A stretch of 64,000 nt of DNA from a virus (IMGVR_UViG_3300029922_000001:377499-441498); one strand, 5' to 3'; shown: positions 8,473-16,107, counted from the stretch's first letter. A program made the numbers and translations. Notes: generated from the letters alone by a model not told the origin.

Positions 8473-9494
8473 TGATCAAGTTTTTGGAATATCCGTCAAT
8501 CGAACAATTTCGCTCCGTAATTAAAGATTTTAGTCAGGCTGAATTTATTGGTTTAGATGAAGATGGAAATAAAGTTTATGATCGCACTAAACCTAAGCCA
8601 ATTGTTACTTTTAGAGGGACAGTCAAGCTTCACGGAACCAATAGTTGCGTTGCATATCATAATGGTGAAATTGCAATTCAATCTCGTACACAAAATATTA
8701 CACCAGAGAAAGATAATGCTGGATTTGCTTCATTTGTAATGCAACATAAAGAAGCGTTTTTGAATATTTTTGATCAAATTTTAACAAATCATCCTACGGA
8801 AAAAACGATTTATATGTACGCCGAATGGTGCGGTGGCAACATTCAAAAGGGTGTAGCCATTGCTAACCTTCCTAAATCTTTCTTTATCTTTGATATTTGT
8901 ATTTCTGATACAAATGAAGAAGAGATTACTCGTGAGTGGATTGATATTACTCCATATAGAGATATTGATAATGGTATTTATAATATTTTCGATTATCCTA
9001 ATTGGACTATGGATATTGATTTTAATAACCCAGCTTTAAAACAAAATGATCTAATTGATATTACAATTGGAATCGAAGATGAATGCCCAGTTGGTAAAGC
9101 TTTTGGCTTCTCAGGTACGGGTGAAGGTGCTGTATGGTCAGCAATTCATAATGGAAAGCGTTATATCTTTAAGGTTAAAGGTGAAAAGCACTCAGTAAGT
9201 AAAGTAAAAACCTTAGCTAGTGTAGACGTTGAAAAGCTTAACGGAATTAATGAATTCATTGATTATGCTGTTACCGAAAATCGACTAGATCAAGCTATTG
9301 ATACTGTCTGTAAAAATAGTCTAGATATTCAAAAAATGGGTGATATCATTCGTTGGGTAATGGCAGATGTAATTAAAGAAGAAACCGACACATTAGAATC
9401 TAATGGACTTACTACTAAAGATGTTACTAGTAAAATCGCAGAAAAAGTTCGTAAAATGGTTAGTCTTCGATTGGATAAACAAAGCGGTTTATAA
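8472..9494 (+). CDS. RNA ligase 2 family (T4 Rnl2-like)
   Basis: 340 aa ATP-dependent RNA ligase that would seal 3'-OH/5'-phosphate nicks, preferably in duplex RNA. Nucleotidyltransferase motifs are all present: motif I KLHGTN with the adenylated Lys52, motif III AEWCGG, motif IV GEGAVW and motif V FKVKGEK, followed by a C-terminal helical domain as in Rnl2. Length agrees with T4 Rnl2 (334 aa). Start overlaps the upstream leader ORF as TAATG. A second ligase (25272) and an RlaP-like gene (38030) make an RNA-repair role likely. Confidence 0.93.
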   Translation: MIKFLEYPSIEQFRSVIKDFSQAEFIGLDEDGNKVYDRTKPKPIVTFRGTVKLHGTNSCVAYHNGEIAIQSRTQNITPEKDNAGFASFVMQHKEAFLNIFDQILTNHPTEKTIYMYAEWCGGNIQKGVAIANLPKSFFIFDICISDTNEEEITREWIDITPYRDIDNGIYNIFDYPNWTMDIDFNNPALKQNDLIDITIGIEDECPVGKAFGFSGTGEGAVWSAIHNGKRYIFKVKGEKHSVSKVKTLASVDVEKLNGINEFIDYAVTENRLDQAIDTVCKNSLDIQKMGDIIRWVMADVIKEETDTLESNGLTTKDVTSKIAEKVRKMVSLRLDKQSGL

Positions 9495-9540
9495 TTATTT
9501 GGGGAATCCCCAATCGAGAAAATTAAGGTATACTAAGATT

Positions 9541-9777
9541 ATGAAAGATAAATGGGGACAAATAATGTGGTATCGCATCCTAACTTTGATAACTGCTCTT
9601 TACGGTTTAGGTACACTATTAGCTATATGTGGGGCTGCGTATATAAAACACGGATTTCAAAATTTATATCATATGCCAGCTTGTTTCGCCATTACTATTG
9701 TACTTTTGACTACATGTGTTTTTGCAGCAAAAAAACTCTTAAAACTTGAGAAAGAATATTTTAGTGATAAACAATGA
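9541..9777 (+). CDS. Small two-pass membrane protein
   Basis: 78 aa with membrane segments at about 11-31 and 45-63 and a charged tail. Start placed at ATG 9541, 6 nt after class A TATACT (9529-9534; box 9506-9513). Next gene overlaps by ATGA. Confidence 0.8.
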   Translation: MKDKWGQIMWYRILTLITALYGLGTLLAICGAAYIKHGFQNLYHMPACFAITIVLLTTCVFAAKKLLKLEKEYFSDKQ

Positions 9778-10217
9778 AACCTAAAGAAAGAATTGAAGAA
9801 AGAATTGAAAAAATAAGAACACCAGAAGAAATAAGAAATGAATTATTTCTTCGTGATCTTCTTATGTGTGGACTTTATAGCCATTTGATGGCACAGGATG
9901 TTATTACTGTGGAATCTATTAAAAAGCAATTCTATAGTGAACTTAAATTCATGAATTTAAGTTTTTATAAACCTAGACCAGAAGAAGACGCCACTGGTTA
10001 TGATCTTTATGAATTCGATGACGCCAAACTGAACTCATTTACGGAAAACGAACTATTTTTACTTAATGGTATGTGTCATACTATATCCAATATCTATATG
10101 GCTATTAATGATGTAGAAAGACAGGCGCAAAGAGCGCAACAAACAGCCGATAATGCTTATCGTGTTGCTAATGATGCAAGATGTACAGCACAAGTTGCTG
10201 GTGGAAGAACGGTATAA
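9774..10217 (+). CDS. Coiled-coil hypothetical protein
   Basis: 147 aa. Charged N-terminal helix (residues 1-25), unknown centre and an Ala/Gln/Arg-rich coiled coil at about 108-140. Overlaps the previous stop as ATGA. Confidence 0.8.
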   Translation: MKPKERIEERIEKIRTPEEIRNELFLRDLLMCGLYSHLMAQDVITVESIKKQFYSELKFMNLSFYKPRPEEDATGYDLYEFDDAKLNSFTENELFLLNGMCHTISNIYMAINDVERQAQRAQQTADNAYRVANDARCTAQVAGGRTV

Positions 10218-10224
10218 TCAAGTC

Positions 10225-10641
10225 ATGAATGAAGACAATCGACCTAAAGTTGGCGTAGCTGCAATGATTAAGCATAATGGCTGTGTCTTACTTGGATTAA
10301 GAGCAGGTAAAAGAGCTAATGGTAAGTGGGGTTTCCCTGGTGGTCATGTGGAATTCGCAGAACATCCAATTGATGCTATTGTTAGAGAAACGAAAGAAGA
10401 AACCAATCTAGATGTTATCATTAGTGATAATTGGGATTTAGGATGGGCAAGCAATGTTTTCGAAAACTCACACTACATTACACTTTATATTGGTTGCGAA
10501 CTAACTAATCAATGTTGGTCAACTGATGTAGTCAGAATGGAACCAGATAAATTCTCAGAATGGAAATGGTTTGATATTAATGAATTGCCAGATAATTTAA
10601 TGTTCGATAATATGTACGAACTTATTAGATCGAACAAATAA
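10225..10641 (+). CDS. Nudix hydrolase
   Basis: 138 aa. Nudix box at 40-62: G40, E46, R54-E55, E58-E59, matching GX5EX7REUXEEXGU except Asn61 at the Gly position. FPGGH before it and a SEWKWF segment near the C-terminus are typical. Such enzymes cleave nucleoside diphosphate-linked compounds (dNTPs, NAD(P)H, capped RNA); the substrate here is unknown. ATG 7 nt after TATAAT (10212-10217). Confidence 0.9.
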   Translation: MNEDNRPKVGVAAMIKHNGCVLLGLRAGKRANGKWGFPGGHVEFAEHPIDAIVRETKEETNLDVIISDNWDLGWASNVFENSHYITLYIGCELTNQCWSTDVVRMEPDKFSEWKWFDINELPDNLMFDNMYELIRSNK

Positions 10642-10705
10642 ATCCCCAATAGGAGAATTAGAGGTATACTCTAGACAACACAATCAGGAAAATCTTCAAG
10701 AAAGC

Positions 10706-10734
10706 TTGACAAAAGACTTCAAGATAGGTATAAT
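10706..10734 (+). promoter_or_regulatory. Perfect sigma-70 consensus promoter for the first RNA unit
   Basis: TTGACA (10706-10711), 17 nt, TATAAT (10729-10734). A class A promoter (10642-10670) lies just upstream. No protein start follows; predicted transcription start about 10741, 18 nt before the tRNA-like fold. Confidence 0.9.
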
Positions 10735-10758
10735 GAATGAGTAAGAAAGAAAGCAAGC

Positions 10759-11022
10759 GCCCGATAGCTTGGGTTAACGCAGACTTAACAAGTAGATGTC
10801 TATATTGATTCACTCATTGCGCAATGAGAAGAATAACGGGACACGCTGAATGGAAAATAGATAACTGAGATTAACACAGTTATTTATAAAGAAGACAGTA
10901 GCATAAAGAGAAAGCAAGTGAGGCTTAGAGTACGTAATGTTAATCACCCTCTAAGATAATGAGTAAGTAACGTAGTGGTGTTTGGTGAGTTTGATGTGTA
11001 GGTTCGATGCCTACATCGGGCT
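10759..11022 (+). ncRNA. tRNA-like RNA with about 200 nt inserted in the anticodon arm
   Basis: 5' acceptor strand GCCCGAT (10759-10765) pairs perfectly with ATCGGGC (11015-11021), preceded by a T-arm GTAGG-TTCGATG-CCTAC (10998-11014). A D-loop-like TTGGGTTAA follows the 5' strand. CAGAC (10780-10784) can pair with GTTTG (10989-10993) as an anticodon stem, but about 204 nt separate them, containing hairpins CTCATT/AATGAG, ATAACTG/CAGTTAT and CTTAGAG/CTCTAAG. Either an intron-interrupted tRNA (joined anticodon not assignable) or a tRNA-shaped structural RNA. I could not place a convincing group I core. Confidence 0.6.
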
Positions 11023-11026
11023 CGCG

Positions 11027-11722
11027 TTAAATATGTCTATTGTAAATATTTTTAATTAAATTGTTTACAATAGACCAATATTCATCTTTATGAGATTGAG
11101 TTAAGTGTTTGCATTTAGATGAATCTATAGTACAAAATTCTATTCCATTTTCATTACATAAAATAGATTTTTGTTTGTCATTATTTTGAATTTTATTCAA
11201 TTTATCTTGCCCGTAAATTGGTTCATAATGGAAAATACCATTAAGTTCAATAGCTAATTTCAGTGTTGGAAAATAAAAGTCTAATTCTGAATCAATCGCC
11301 TTATGTTTATTGTATTCACAATTCAACTCTGGGTAATGTAATTGTATTTGTTCTTCAAGATAAACCTCTAATTTAGATCGTCTATTGCCATGTGTTTTGT
11401 TTTTATTGTTGTAGGTGGTGGCGCAACTATGATTACAGAAAAATCTTCCAGTATTTGATTTTTTTATTGCTCCTAATCTTACTGTTATTTTTTTACTACA
11501 ACATGAACATTCTTTAGGAACTCTATATTTTATACTTTTTTGTGATGTCATGCACCTTGTAGAACAATAAAGTGGTTGATTTCTTTTAAGAGTTTTATTT
11601 ATTTGAGATTTCTTTCTTATAAAATATAAATTACAAGCATAACAAATTAATTCAATTTGAGGATCACCTTTAAATTGATTTAAATATTCTATTGATATAT
11701 TATTAGATAATGGAGTGTTCAT
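11027..11722 (-). CDS. Vsr-like (EDxHD) homing endonuclease with zinc ribbons
   Basis: 231 aa, one of two minus-strand genes seen. N-terminal half has Cys pairs (CYAC, CSTRC, CSCC, CNHSC) that look like zinc-binding MYM/HNH-associated ribbons. C-terminal half has the Vsr-like fold motifs: RSKLEVYLE, ELDFYFP, LAIELNGIFHYE and NNDKQK, matching the EDxHD homing nucleases of phages. It should cut DNA site-specifically to copy itself into related genomes. It ends 5 nt from the 3' end of the tRNA-like RNA and lies between two RNA units, a typical insertion site. No class A promoter on its strand. Confidence 0.88.
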   Translation of the reverse strand: MNTPLSNNISIEYLNQFKGDPQIELICYACNLYFIRKKSQINKTLKRNQPLYCSTRCMTSQKSIKYRVPKECSCCSKKITVRLGAIKKSNTGRFFCNHSCATTYNNKNKTHGNRRSKLEVYLEEQIQLHYPELNCEYNKHKAIDSELDFYFPTLKLAIELNGIFHYEPIYGQDKLNKIQNNDKQKSILCNENGIEFCTIDSSKCKHLTQSHKDEYWSIVNNLIKNIYNRHI

Positions 11723-11765
11723 AAATCTATCTTCTTAAAATAATCGAAGATTCCTTTTCGATTCC

Positions 11766-11794
11766 TTGACAGAGTATGAAAAACGAGGTATAAT
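11766..11794 (+). promoter_or_regulatory. Perfect sigma-70 consensus promoter for the second RNA unit
   Basis: TTGACA (11766-11771), 17 nt, TATAAT (11789-11794). Predicted start about 11801, with no ORF start near it. The first transcribed bases (ATCCATAAGCC) also follow the TATAAT upstream of the gene at 27802. Confidence 0.9.
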
Positions 11795-11985
11795 ACATCC
11801 ATAAGCCAACGAGATAAATATGGTCAAGTTCCGAAATGGGAACCGGAAAGGCTAATTGCATTACCTTCATCGGGTACGAGACGGATATATATACTACGTT
11901 GATGGTAGGATGAAATTTATTTCATGAATTAGGCTGAACTCCTAATGTATATAATAGGAAAGCTGAAATAATCTTTCCTGCGCAC

Positions 11986-12084
11986 GAGAAAGAAAGCTAT
12001 AAGTGGTACATAGAAAGCGCAGAAGTTTCTCTTTAAATTCAATAGAAAAAGAAGAGTGTATAGGTTCGATTCCTATCTTTCTCA
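11986..12084 (+). ncRNA. tRNA-like fold with expanded anticodon region
   Basis: Acceptor GAGAAAG (11986-11992) pairs with CTTTCTC (12077-12083), discriminator A. D-arm-like CTAT-AAGTGGTAC-ATAG with the GG of a D-loop, and a perfect T-arm ATAGG-TTCGATT-CCTAT (12060-12076). TTTCT can pair with AGAAG around a 19-nt loop instead of 7, and the D-to-anticodon linker is about 13 nt too long. An alternative CTGCGC/GCGCAG pairing competes with the acceptor. No anticodon can be assigned. Confidence 0.5.
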
Positions 12085-12093
12085 CGAGAAAAT

Positions 12094-12182
12094 GGGCGTT
12101 TGCCGAAGTTGGTTAACGGCAGTTCCACTATGACATAAAGTTGTAGTGGAGCTGATCAGGGGTTCGAGTCCTCTAGCGCCCA
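12094..12182 (+). tRNA. tRNA-like gene with 21-nt anticodon loop (anticodon undetermined)
   Basis: 89 nt. Acceptor GGGCGTT/AGCGCCC, D-arm GCCG-AAGTTGGTTAA-CGGC, anticodon stem GTTCC/GGAGC, variable loop TGATC, T-arm AGGGG-TTCGAGT-CCTCT, discriminator A12182; CCA not encoded. All spacings are those of an ordinary tRNA except the anticodon loop, 12127-12147, which is 21 nt and can fold on as ACTA/TAGT, giving one long helix capped by CATAAAG. It therefore carries 14 extra nt and lacks a normal U33 context. May be a tRNA with a tiny intron, a decoy, or a tRNA-shaped domain of the larger RNA. Confidence 0.6.
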
Positions 12183-12252
12183 CTCCGAGTTGTAACGATG
12201 TCGTAAACCTGTTTAAATGGTAACATACTGGAACGATTTAACGGACAATTCC

Positions 12253-12415
12253 GAGAGGGAAGAATATATAAGCAGTTAGTTAATGGTTATAATAGCATAA
12301 AGTAAGCATGAAGCAATTCATGGGTGAAAGCAGTAGTGAGTTAGAGTCTCAATTATATATTTGTTTAGTAAAGTAGAATTTTAATACAGATTAGTTCGAA
12401 CCTACCCTCTCTCCA
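12253..12415 (+). ncRNA. Possible third tRNA-like fold ending in CCA
   Basis: GAGAGGG (12253-12259) can pair with CCCTCTC (12405-12411), followed by T and an encoded CCA (12413-12415). The TTCGAAC loop (12395-12401) has only a 3-bp stem that abuts the acceptor, so the T-arm is defective. About 145 nt lie between the arms. Weak; may be chance complementarity inside the structured RNA. Confidence 0.3.
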
Positions 12416-12457
12416 TTTAAAATCCCCCAGCAGACATATTTAAGGTATACTATAATC

Positions 12458-13099
12458 ATGAACCACTACGCTTTTGAATATAATTGTGATTATTACTATG
12501 AATGTCAACATGGCTCAAGTTGTTGTCAAGATGATTATTGTAGATGCGGTAAGATTGTAGATTTAGTCATTACAAAAGTTCCTAATGAAGAAATAATTAA
12601 AGAACTTAAATCAACATTAAAACCCGGTAAAAGACCTAAGCCTATTTGGTCAGATATAGAGAATTATTGTATCGAAAGATTGTTTGTTATTCATAAACTA
12701 TACAAACCAGAAAAGTACGATATCGCCATAGAAGGTGGTTATTATGGTCAAGAATTAGGTGATGCCTATTTTGCATATAACGATGATGTCAAATTTTATG
12801 ATGATGCAAGAGAAATGTTAGCTCTTAATGATAATGATAAAATTAGATTTATCTTAAATAAGGAATATGGTTATATCTCTGATGATTTAAAAAATACTGA
12901 ATTTTTTATTGAATATATTCAATATAGTGATATCTTAACACCAATTGATCTTCGAAGATGTAATGGTGAATCTTATAGTTATAGCGATATTATTGGAATA
13001 TATAAATTAATTGGTGATAAATATAGAATTATAGACGGTCATCATAGATGGCTTGCCGCTAAAGACGAAACCATAGTTAAGGTAATCTGTTATTTTTGA
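12458..13099 (+). CDS. ParB/sulfiredoxin-like GHHR protein
   Basis: 213 aa. N-terminal Cys-rich segment (CDYYYECQHGSSCC, CRCG) followed by an unknown region and a C-terminal motif IDGHHRWLAA (about 194-203), the ParB/Srx-type signature also seen in four other proteins of the window. In ParB proteins this fold binds CTP; related nucleases exist, so the activity is open. Class A promoter, TATACT 12446-12451. The frame continues after the TGA at 13097-13099 to 13237, so the protein may be truncated. Confidence 0.82.
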   Translation: MNHYAFEYNCDYYYECQHGSSCCQDDYCRCGKIVDLVITKVPNEEIIKELKSTLKPGKRPKPIWSDIENYCIERLFVIHKLYKPEKYDIAIEGGYYGQELGDAYFAYNDDVKFYDDAREMLALNDNDKIRFILNKEYGYISDDLKNTEFFIEYIQYSDILTPIDLRRCNGESYSYSDIIGIYKLIGDKYRIIDGHHRWLAAKDETIVKVICYF

Positions 13100-13138
13100 A
13101 AACTTCCCCAACAGACAAAAACTAAAAATGGAAATGGA

Positions 13139-13237
13139 TTGCGACAACTCGAAGCTACTAGAATTTTTCAAGGTGCTAATGAAACACAACTTGAAATGAT
13201 TAGACTTATGTGTGAGAATCTAAGAGAACATGAATAG
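13139..13237 (+). pseudogene. In-frame remnant after the 12458 gene stop
   Basis: The 138 nt after the TGA at 13097 stay open in the same frame and encode a protein-like helical tail (LRQLEATRIF, then LEMIRLMCENLREHE). There is no promoter or SD; TTG 13139 is the only plausible start. Could be the original C-terminus cut off by a nonsense change. Confidence 0.3.
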
Positions 13238-13550
13238 TTATAAATTTATACAAGACTGGATTCAAGACGGATTCAGTATTCGTAAAGGTGTAGTCATTAG
13301 AGGCGATCTGATCGTTACTGAAACTACTGTGAGCATTAAAGGCTCAGAAAGCTTTAAAGATATTCCTATTGATATTCTTGAAGGACATCAAGATGTAGTC
13401 TATGCTAAGAAACAGAAAATTAAAAAAACGAAAGAAAGAAAACAACAGGTAAAGAAAACCGCTGAAGAATCTGCAAGAATTTCAAGCAGAATTGATTTGT
13501 TGGCTGAAAATCTATTGACACCTACTGAAAATGTGGTACACTCTGCTTAA
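13230..13550 (+). CDS. Hypothetical protein with Lys-rich helix
   Basis: 106 aa, unknown. A beta-rich N-terminal half is followed by a Lys/Arg-rich helix (about 60-85) that could bind nucleic acid. The next promoter (TTGACA 13515-13520, 16 nt, TACACT 13537-13542) lies within its last codons. Confidence 0.78.
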   Translation: MNSYKFIQDWIQDGFSIRKGVVIRGDLIVTETTVSIKGSESFKDIPIDILEGHQDVVYAKKQKIKKTKERKQQVKKTAEESARISSRIDLLAENLLTPTENVVHSA

Positions 13551-14161
13551 TGAAAACCACCAAATATATCCAAGACCTTAGCGAAAAAATTACTAAGAAT
13601 AATAAATCTTTCGCTAAAATGACCCCTGCACAACGTAGAGTTGCTGTAGCTAAGGATACACTTAAAGCTATTCAAGTTGGATTTATAAATCCAATAGTAG
13701 GATCATATGTCCTTGCGGATTATAATTTTAATAAAGTTCAGTTTGGGGAAGATATGCAAACTATCCTTCTTGAGCTTCCTTACTGTAATTGTTGTGCTAA
13801 AGGTGCTTTATTCGTTGTAAAAGTTGCAAAGTTCAACCATTGTAAAGTGGACCAAAATCTGAAAGAGGATTTTTCAGATAGTGGAATTATTGGGGATGAT
13901 GGACTTGTCTCAAGTTTGGATGGTGTCTTTACTAGGCGACAACTTAATATAATCGAAAATGCTTTTGAAGCTAAATATCTTAACGGTAGTTTTAAAAATA
14001 AAGTATTCTATAAAGCAAGCTTTTTATATGAACATCTTGAACCAAAAGATCGACTTATTGCTATCTGTGAAAACATTATTAAAAATGATGGTGATTTCCA
14101 TGTTCGACTTACTGGTAATGCCTTGAAACGATATAATGAGAAACAGCATAATGAAAACTAA
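13550..14161 (+). CDS. Hypothetical protein with CNCC cysteine cluster
   Basis: 203 aa, unknown family. YCNCCAKGALFV (about 80-91) is a short cysteine cluster reminiscent of the CCLG motif of the four genes that follow. ATG 7 nt after TACACT; it overlaps the stop of the previous gene as TAATG. Confidence 0.8.
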   Translation: MKTTKYIQDLSEKITKNNKSFAKMTPAQRRVAVAKDTLKAIQVGFINPIVGSYVLADYNFNKVQFGEDMQTILLELPYCNCCAKGALFVVKVAKFNHCKVDQNLKEDFSDSGIIGDDGLVSSLDGVFTRRQLNIIENAFEAKYLNGSFKNKVFYKASFLYEHLEPKDRLIAICENIIKNDGDFHVRLTGNALKRYNEKQHNEN

Positions 14162-14663
14162 TCCTAATCTACAGAAAACCCCAACAGTCAAAATTAATCG
14201 TGCTAAATGGAGAACAGGCTTTACAGGACAAAACCATGTCCTAGAAGACCTTTTTGGCACTACTAGCCTTGTTACAGAAAAAGGCTATATGTGTTGCCTT
14301 GGATTTGCATGTAAGCAATTAATGCCATCATTGACTCATAAAATCATTAATGATGCTACAGAACCAGCAGAAATCGCTTTTCCACTTCCTGGTAAAAGAT
14401 ATAAGAATCTTCCACTCTTTGCGGATTTTAAAGATAATAATTATAGATATTCAGATGATGAAAGTAAGTATTCGATTATTAAGAAATCTTGGATTGATGA
14501 TGCCATTCGAATCAATGATAGTGCAGCTAAATCAATCGAAGCAAAAGAATTTCAACTTACTCAACTGTTTAAGGAAAATGGAATCACACTCGAATTTGTA
14601 GGAGACTACACAAAGAAACAAATTAAGGCTTTTGAACAAGCTGGGATAAAATTAAATGACTAA
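14151..14663 (+). CDS. CCLGF-family protein, copy 1
   Basis: 170 aa. First of four tandem paralogues with the order NRAKWRTG, a TEKGYMCCLGFACKQLMPS motif (about 45-65), a WIDDAIRINDS segment and a C-terminal GITLEFVGDYTKKQIKAFE tail. Proteins with a W-R-G / MCCLG pattern are frequent in phages but I know of no assigned function; the paired cysteines could bind metal. TATAAT at 14132-14137. I prefer ATG 14151 (10 nt overlap with the previous gene) over ATG 14136, which lies within the -10. Confidence 0.83.
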   Translation: MKTNPNLQKTPTVKINRAKWRTGFTGQNHVLEDLFGTTSLVTEKGYMCCLGFACKQLMPSLTHKIINDATEPAEIAFPLPGKRYKNLPLFADFKDNNYRYSDDESKYSIIKKSWIDDAIRINDSAAKSIEAKEFQLTQLFKENGITLEFVGDYTKKQIKAFEQAGIKLND

Positions 14664-15117
14664 AGTTACAATTAATCGTGCTAGATGGAGAATGGGTGGA
14701 GACGCTAAATCACTAGCTTATGCATTCGGTAGAACCGCTCTAGCTACAGAAAAAGGATATAAGTGCTGCCTTGGATTTGCCGCAAATCAACTGTTTCCAT
14801 CTATTTCAGTAAAACACTTGAAAACTTGTGATATGCCATATAAAATTGACTTTCCTTCGTCACCAGGAAGATATAAAAATATTGAACTAATGTTTGATCT
14901 TTATGATGAAGGTAATGCAGTTATGGAAAAGAACTGGATTGCAGAAGCAGTTGAAATTAATGATCAACTGGATTTGACATTGCCAGAAAAAGAACAAAAA
15001 CTTATTAACTTGTTTAAAGAAAATGATATTGATCTTGAATTTGTTGGCAATTATACGAAAATTCAATTACAAGCACTATACGAAAATTCAATTACAAGCA
15101 CTAAAAGAATAGGATAG
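14656..15117 (+). CDS. CCLGF-family protein, copy 2, altered C-terminus
   Basis: 153 aa paralogue starting 8 nt before the end of copy 1. It keeps NRARWRMGG and KCCLGFAANQL. Near the end a 25-bp direct duplication (two copies of about 25 bp between 15053 and 15102) shifts the frame, so the family's usual C-terminal tail is replaced by a short stretch ending in the AGGAT repeat that supplies the stop. Confidence 0.82.
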   Translation: MTKVTINRARWRMGGDAKSLAYAFGRTALATEKGYKCCLGFAANQLFPSISVKHLKTCDMPYKIDFPSSPGRYKNIELMFDLYDEGNAVMEKNWIAEAVEINDQLDLTLPEKEQKLINLFKENDIDLEFVGNYTKIQLQALYENSITSTKRIG

Positions 15118-15147
15118 GATAGGATAGGATAGGATAGGATAGGATAG
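15111..15147 (+). repeat. AGGAT pentanucleotide tandem repeat
   Basis: Seven perfect AGGAT units plus AG. Starts within the last codons of copy 2. Pentamer slippage here would change the C-terminus of copy 2; it also contains GGAT/AGGA tracts resembling SD sequence but no start follows at the right distance. Confidence 0.95.
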
Positions 15148-15205
15148 CAAAAAAAACAAGAGAAGAGATAATCCCCAATAAGGGGATTCGAGGTATACTC
15201 TGAAC

Positions 15206-15373
15206 ATGATAACCGATCTTAAAAACCTTCCTAATATTGAACTTCTGCATATCGCTAAAGAACCTATCGAAGATGCGAAAATGGAAGTTAAACTGTTGGT
15301 GGGTCCAGAAAAGGGCAATACAGTAATTGGACAATTCTGTTCCTTTAAAGGAATTAAGGAAAGAAAAAAATGA
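15206..15373 (+). CDS. Small hypothetical protein, 55 aa
   Basis: ATG 6 nt after class A TATACT (15194-15199); the box (15171-15178) forms a perfect AATCCCC/GGGGATT dyad. Encodes a mixed-charge soluble 55-aa protein. Its stop overlaps the next start as ATGA, which supports both genes. Confidence 0.75.
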   Translation: MITDLKNLPNIELLHIAKEPIEDAKMEVKLLVGPEKGNTVIGQFCSFKGIKERKK

Positions 15374-15549
15374 AAAATCCACAATCAACCGTTTTTACCA
15401 AAGACTATAATAGAGAAGTTGTCTATGTCTATATCAATAATAAACAATTCTGCTTCTTCGCTGAAGAAGGAAATCTTAGCAAGAATGAAGCCAATGCAGA
15501 TAAATTGATTGATCTACTTAAACAAGCAGATAGTCAATCGTTTCGATAA
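15370..15549 (+). CDS. Small hypothetical protein, 59 aa
   Basis: Overlaps the previous stop as ATGA. Encodes VVYVYINNKQFCFFAEEG and an acidic helical C-terminus. Unknown function. Confidence 0.72.
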   Translation: MKNPQSTVFTKDYNREVVYVYINNKQFCFFAEEGNLSKNEANADKLIDLLKQADSQSFR

Positions 15550-15585
15550 AATCCCCAACAATCAAATTTAAGGTATACTCTAATC

Positions 15586-16107
15586 ATGAATACAAAACCA
15601 ATCCCTACAACTCCTACAGTAACAATTAATAGAACAAAATGGAGAACAGGAGGATGTTATCTAGATGAAATCTTTGGAGATACTGCACTACTTACAACGA
15701 AAGGACATATGTGCTGCCTTGGATTTGCTTGTAAACAGTTGATGCCAGAAATTAAAGAAAAAGATATCCAAGATGTCGGAACACCAGAAGATATTAACTT
15801 CGATTATAAAAATGTGACCAAATATCGAAATAGTAAACTACTGTTTGATTTTGTTACAGGTACATCAATGGGATATTGTGATAGCAGAATTCGACCACAT
15901 GATAAACTCTGGATCACAGAGGCTTTTCTAATTAATGATAATGATTCCATTACTCAGAAAATGAGAGAACAAATGCTTACCGATCTGTTCCTGAAAAATG
16001 GTATCAATCTTGTCTTTAAAGGCGACTATACAAAGAAACAAATTAAAGCTTTTACAGAAGCAAAGAAACAAATTAAAGCTTTTACAGAAGCAGGGATTAA
16101 AGTTTAA
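15586..16107 (+). CDS. CCLGF-family protein, copy 3
   Basis: 173 aa. NRTKWRTGG (14-22), MCCLGFACKQLMP, and a C-terminal GINLVFKGDYTKKQIKAF. The last part has a 27-bp in-frame duplication (KKQIKAFTEA twice). Class A promoter (box 15551-15558, TATACT 15574-15579). Confidence 0.85.
   Translation: MNTKPIPTTPTVTINRTKWRTGGCYLDEIFGDTALLTTKGHMCCLGFACKQLMPEIKEKDIQDVGTPEDINFDYKNVTKYRNSKLLFDFVTGTSMGYCDSRIRPHDKLWITEAFLINDNDSITQKMREQMLTDLFLKNGINLVFKGDYTKKQIKAFTEAKKQIKAFTEAGIKV

Larger units (their letters stand above)
11801..12420 (+). ncRNA. Structured RNA unit of about 620 nt holding tRNA-like folds
   Basis: No ORF of note, but many hairpins: GTTCC/GGAAC (about 11826-11842), ATGAAAT/ATTTCAT, ATTAGG/CCTAAT, GGAAAG/CTTTCC, CTGCGC/GCGCAG, then at least two tRNA-like folds (11986-12084, 12094-12182) and a third weaker one (12253-12415). 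Ends just before the class A box at 12422. Large ornate phage RNAs such as GOLLD or ROOL also occur near or around tRNAs; I cannot test that match here. Confidence 0.6.

Noticed and set aside
10787-10988. Self-splicing group I intron in the first tRNA-like RNA
   Set aside because: Size and position fit, but I could not pair convincing P3-P8/P7 core elements or a proper U-G splice site, so I left it as an unresolved possibility rather than a call.
10759-11022. tmRNA, because the tRNA halves are separated by about 200 nt
   Set aside because: Lacks the G-U alanine identity pair at position 3-70, the GGATTCGACG-type D-loop region and any tag-like ORF ending in ALAA.
15111-15147. CRISPR-like array in the 15.1-17.6 kb repeats
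   Set aside because: Units are 5-18 bp and directly abutting, with no spacers and no cas genes; these are simple tandem repeats.
15088-15388. Long minus-strand ORFs across the AGGAT repeat
   Set aside because: Their openness comes from the repeat and from antisense reading of two small + genes with a proper promoter and ATGA coupling.
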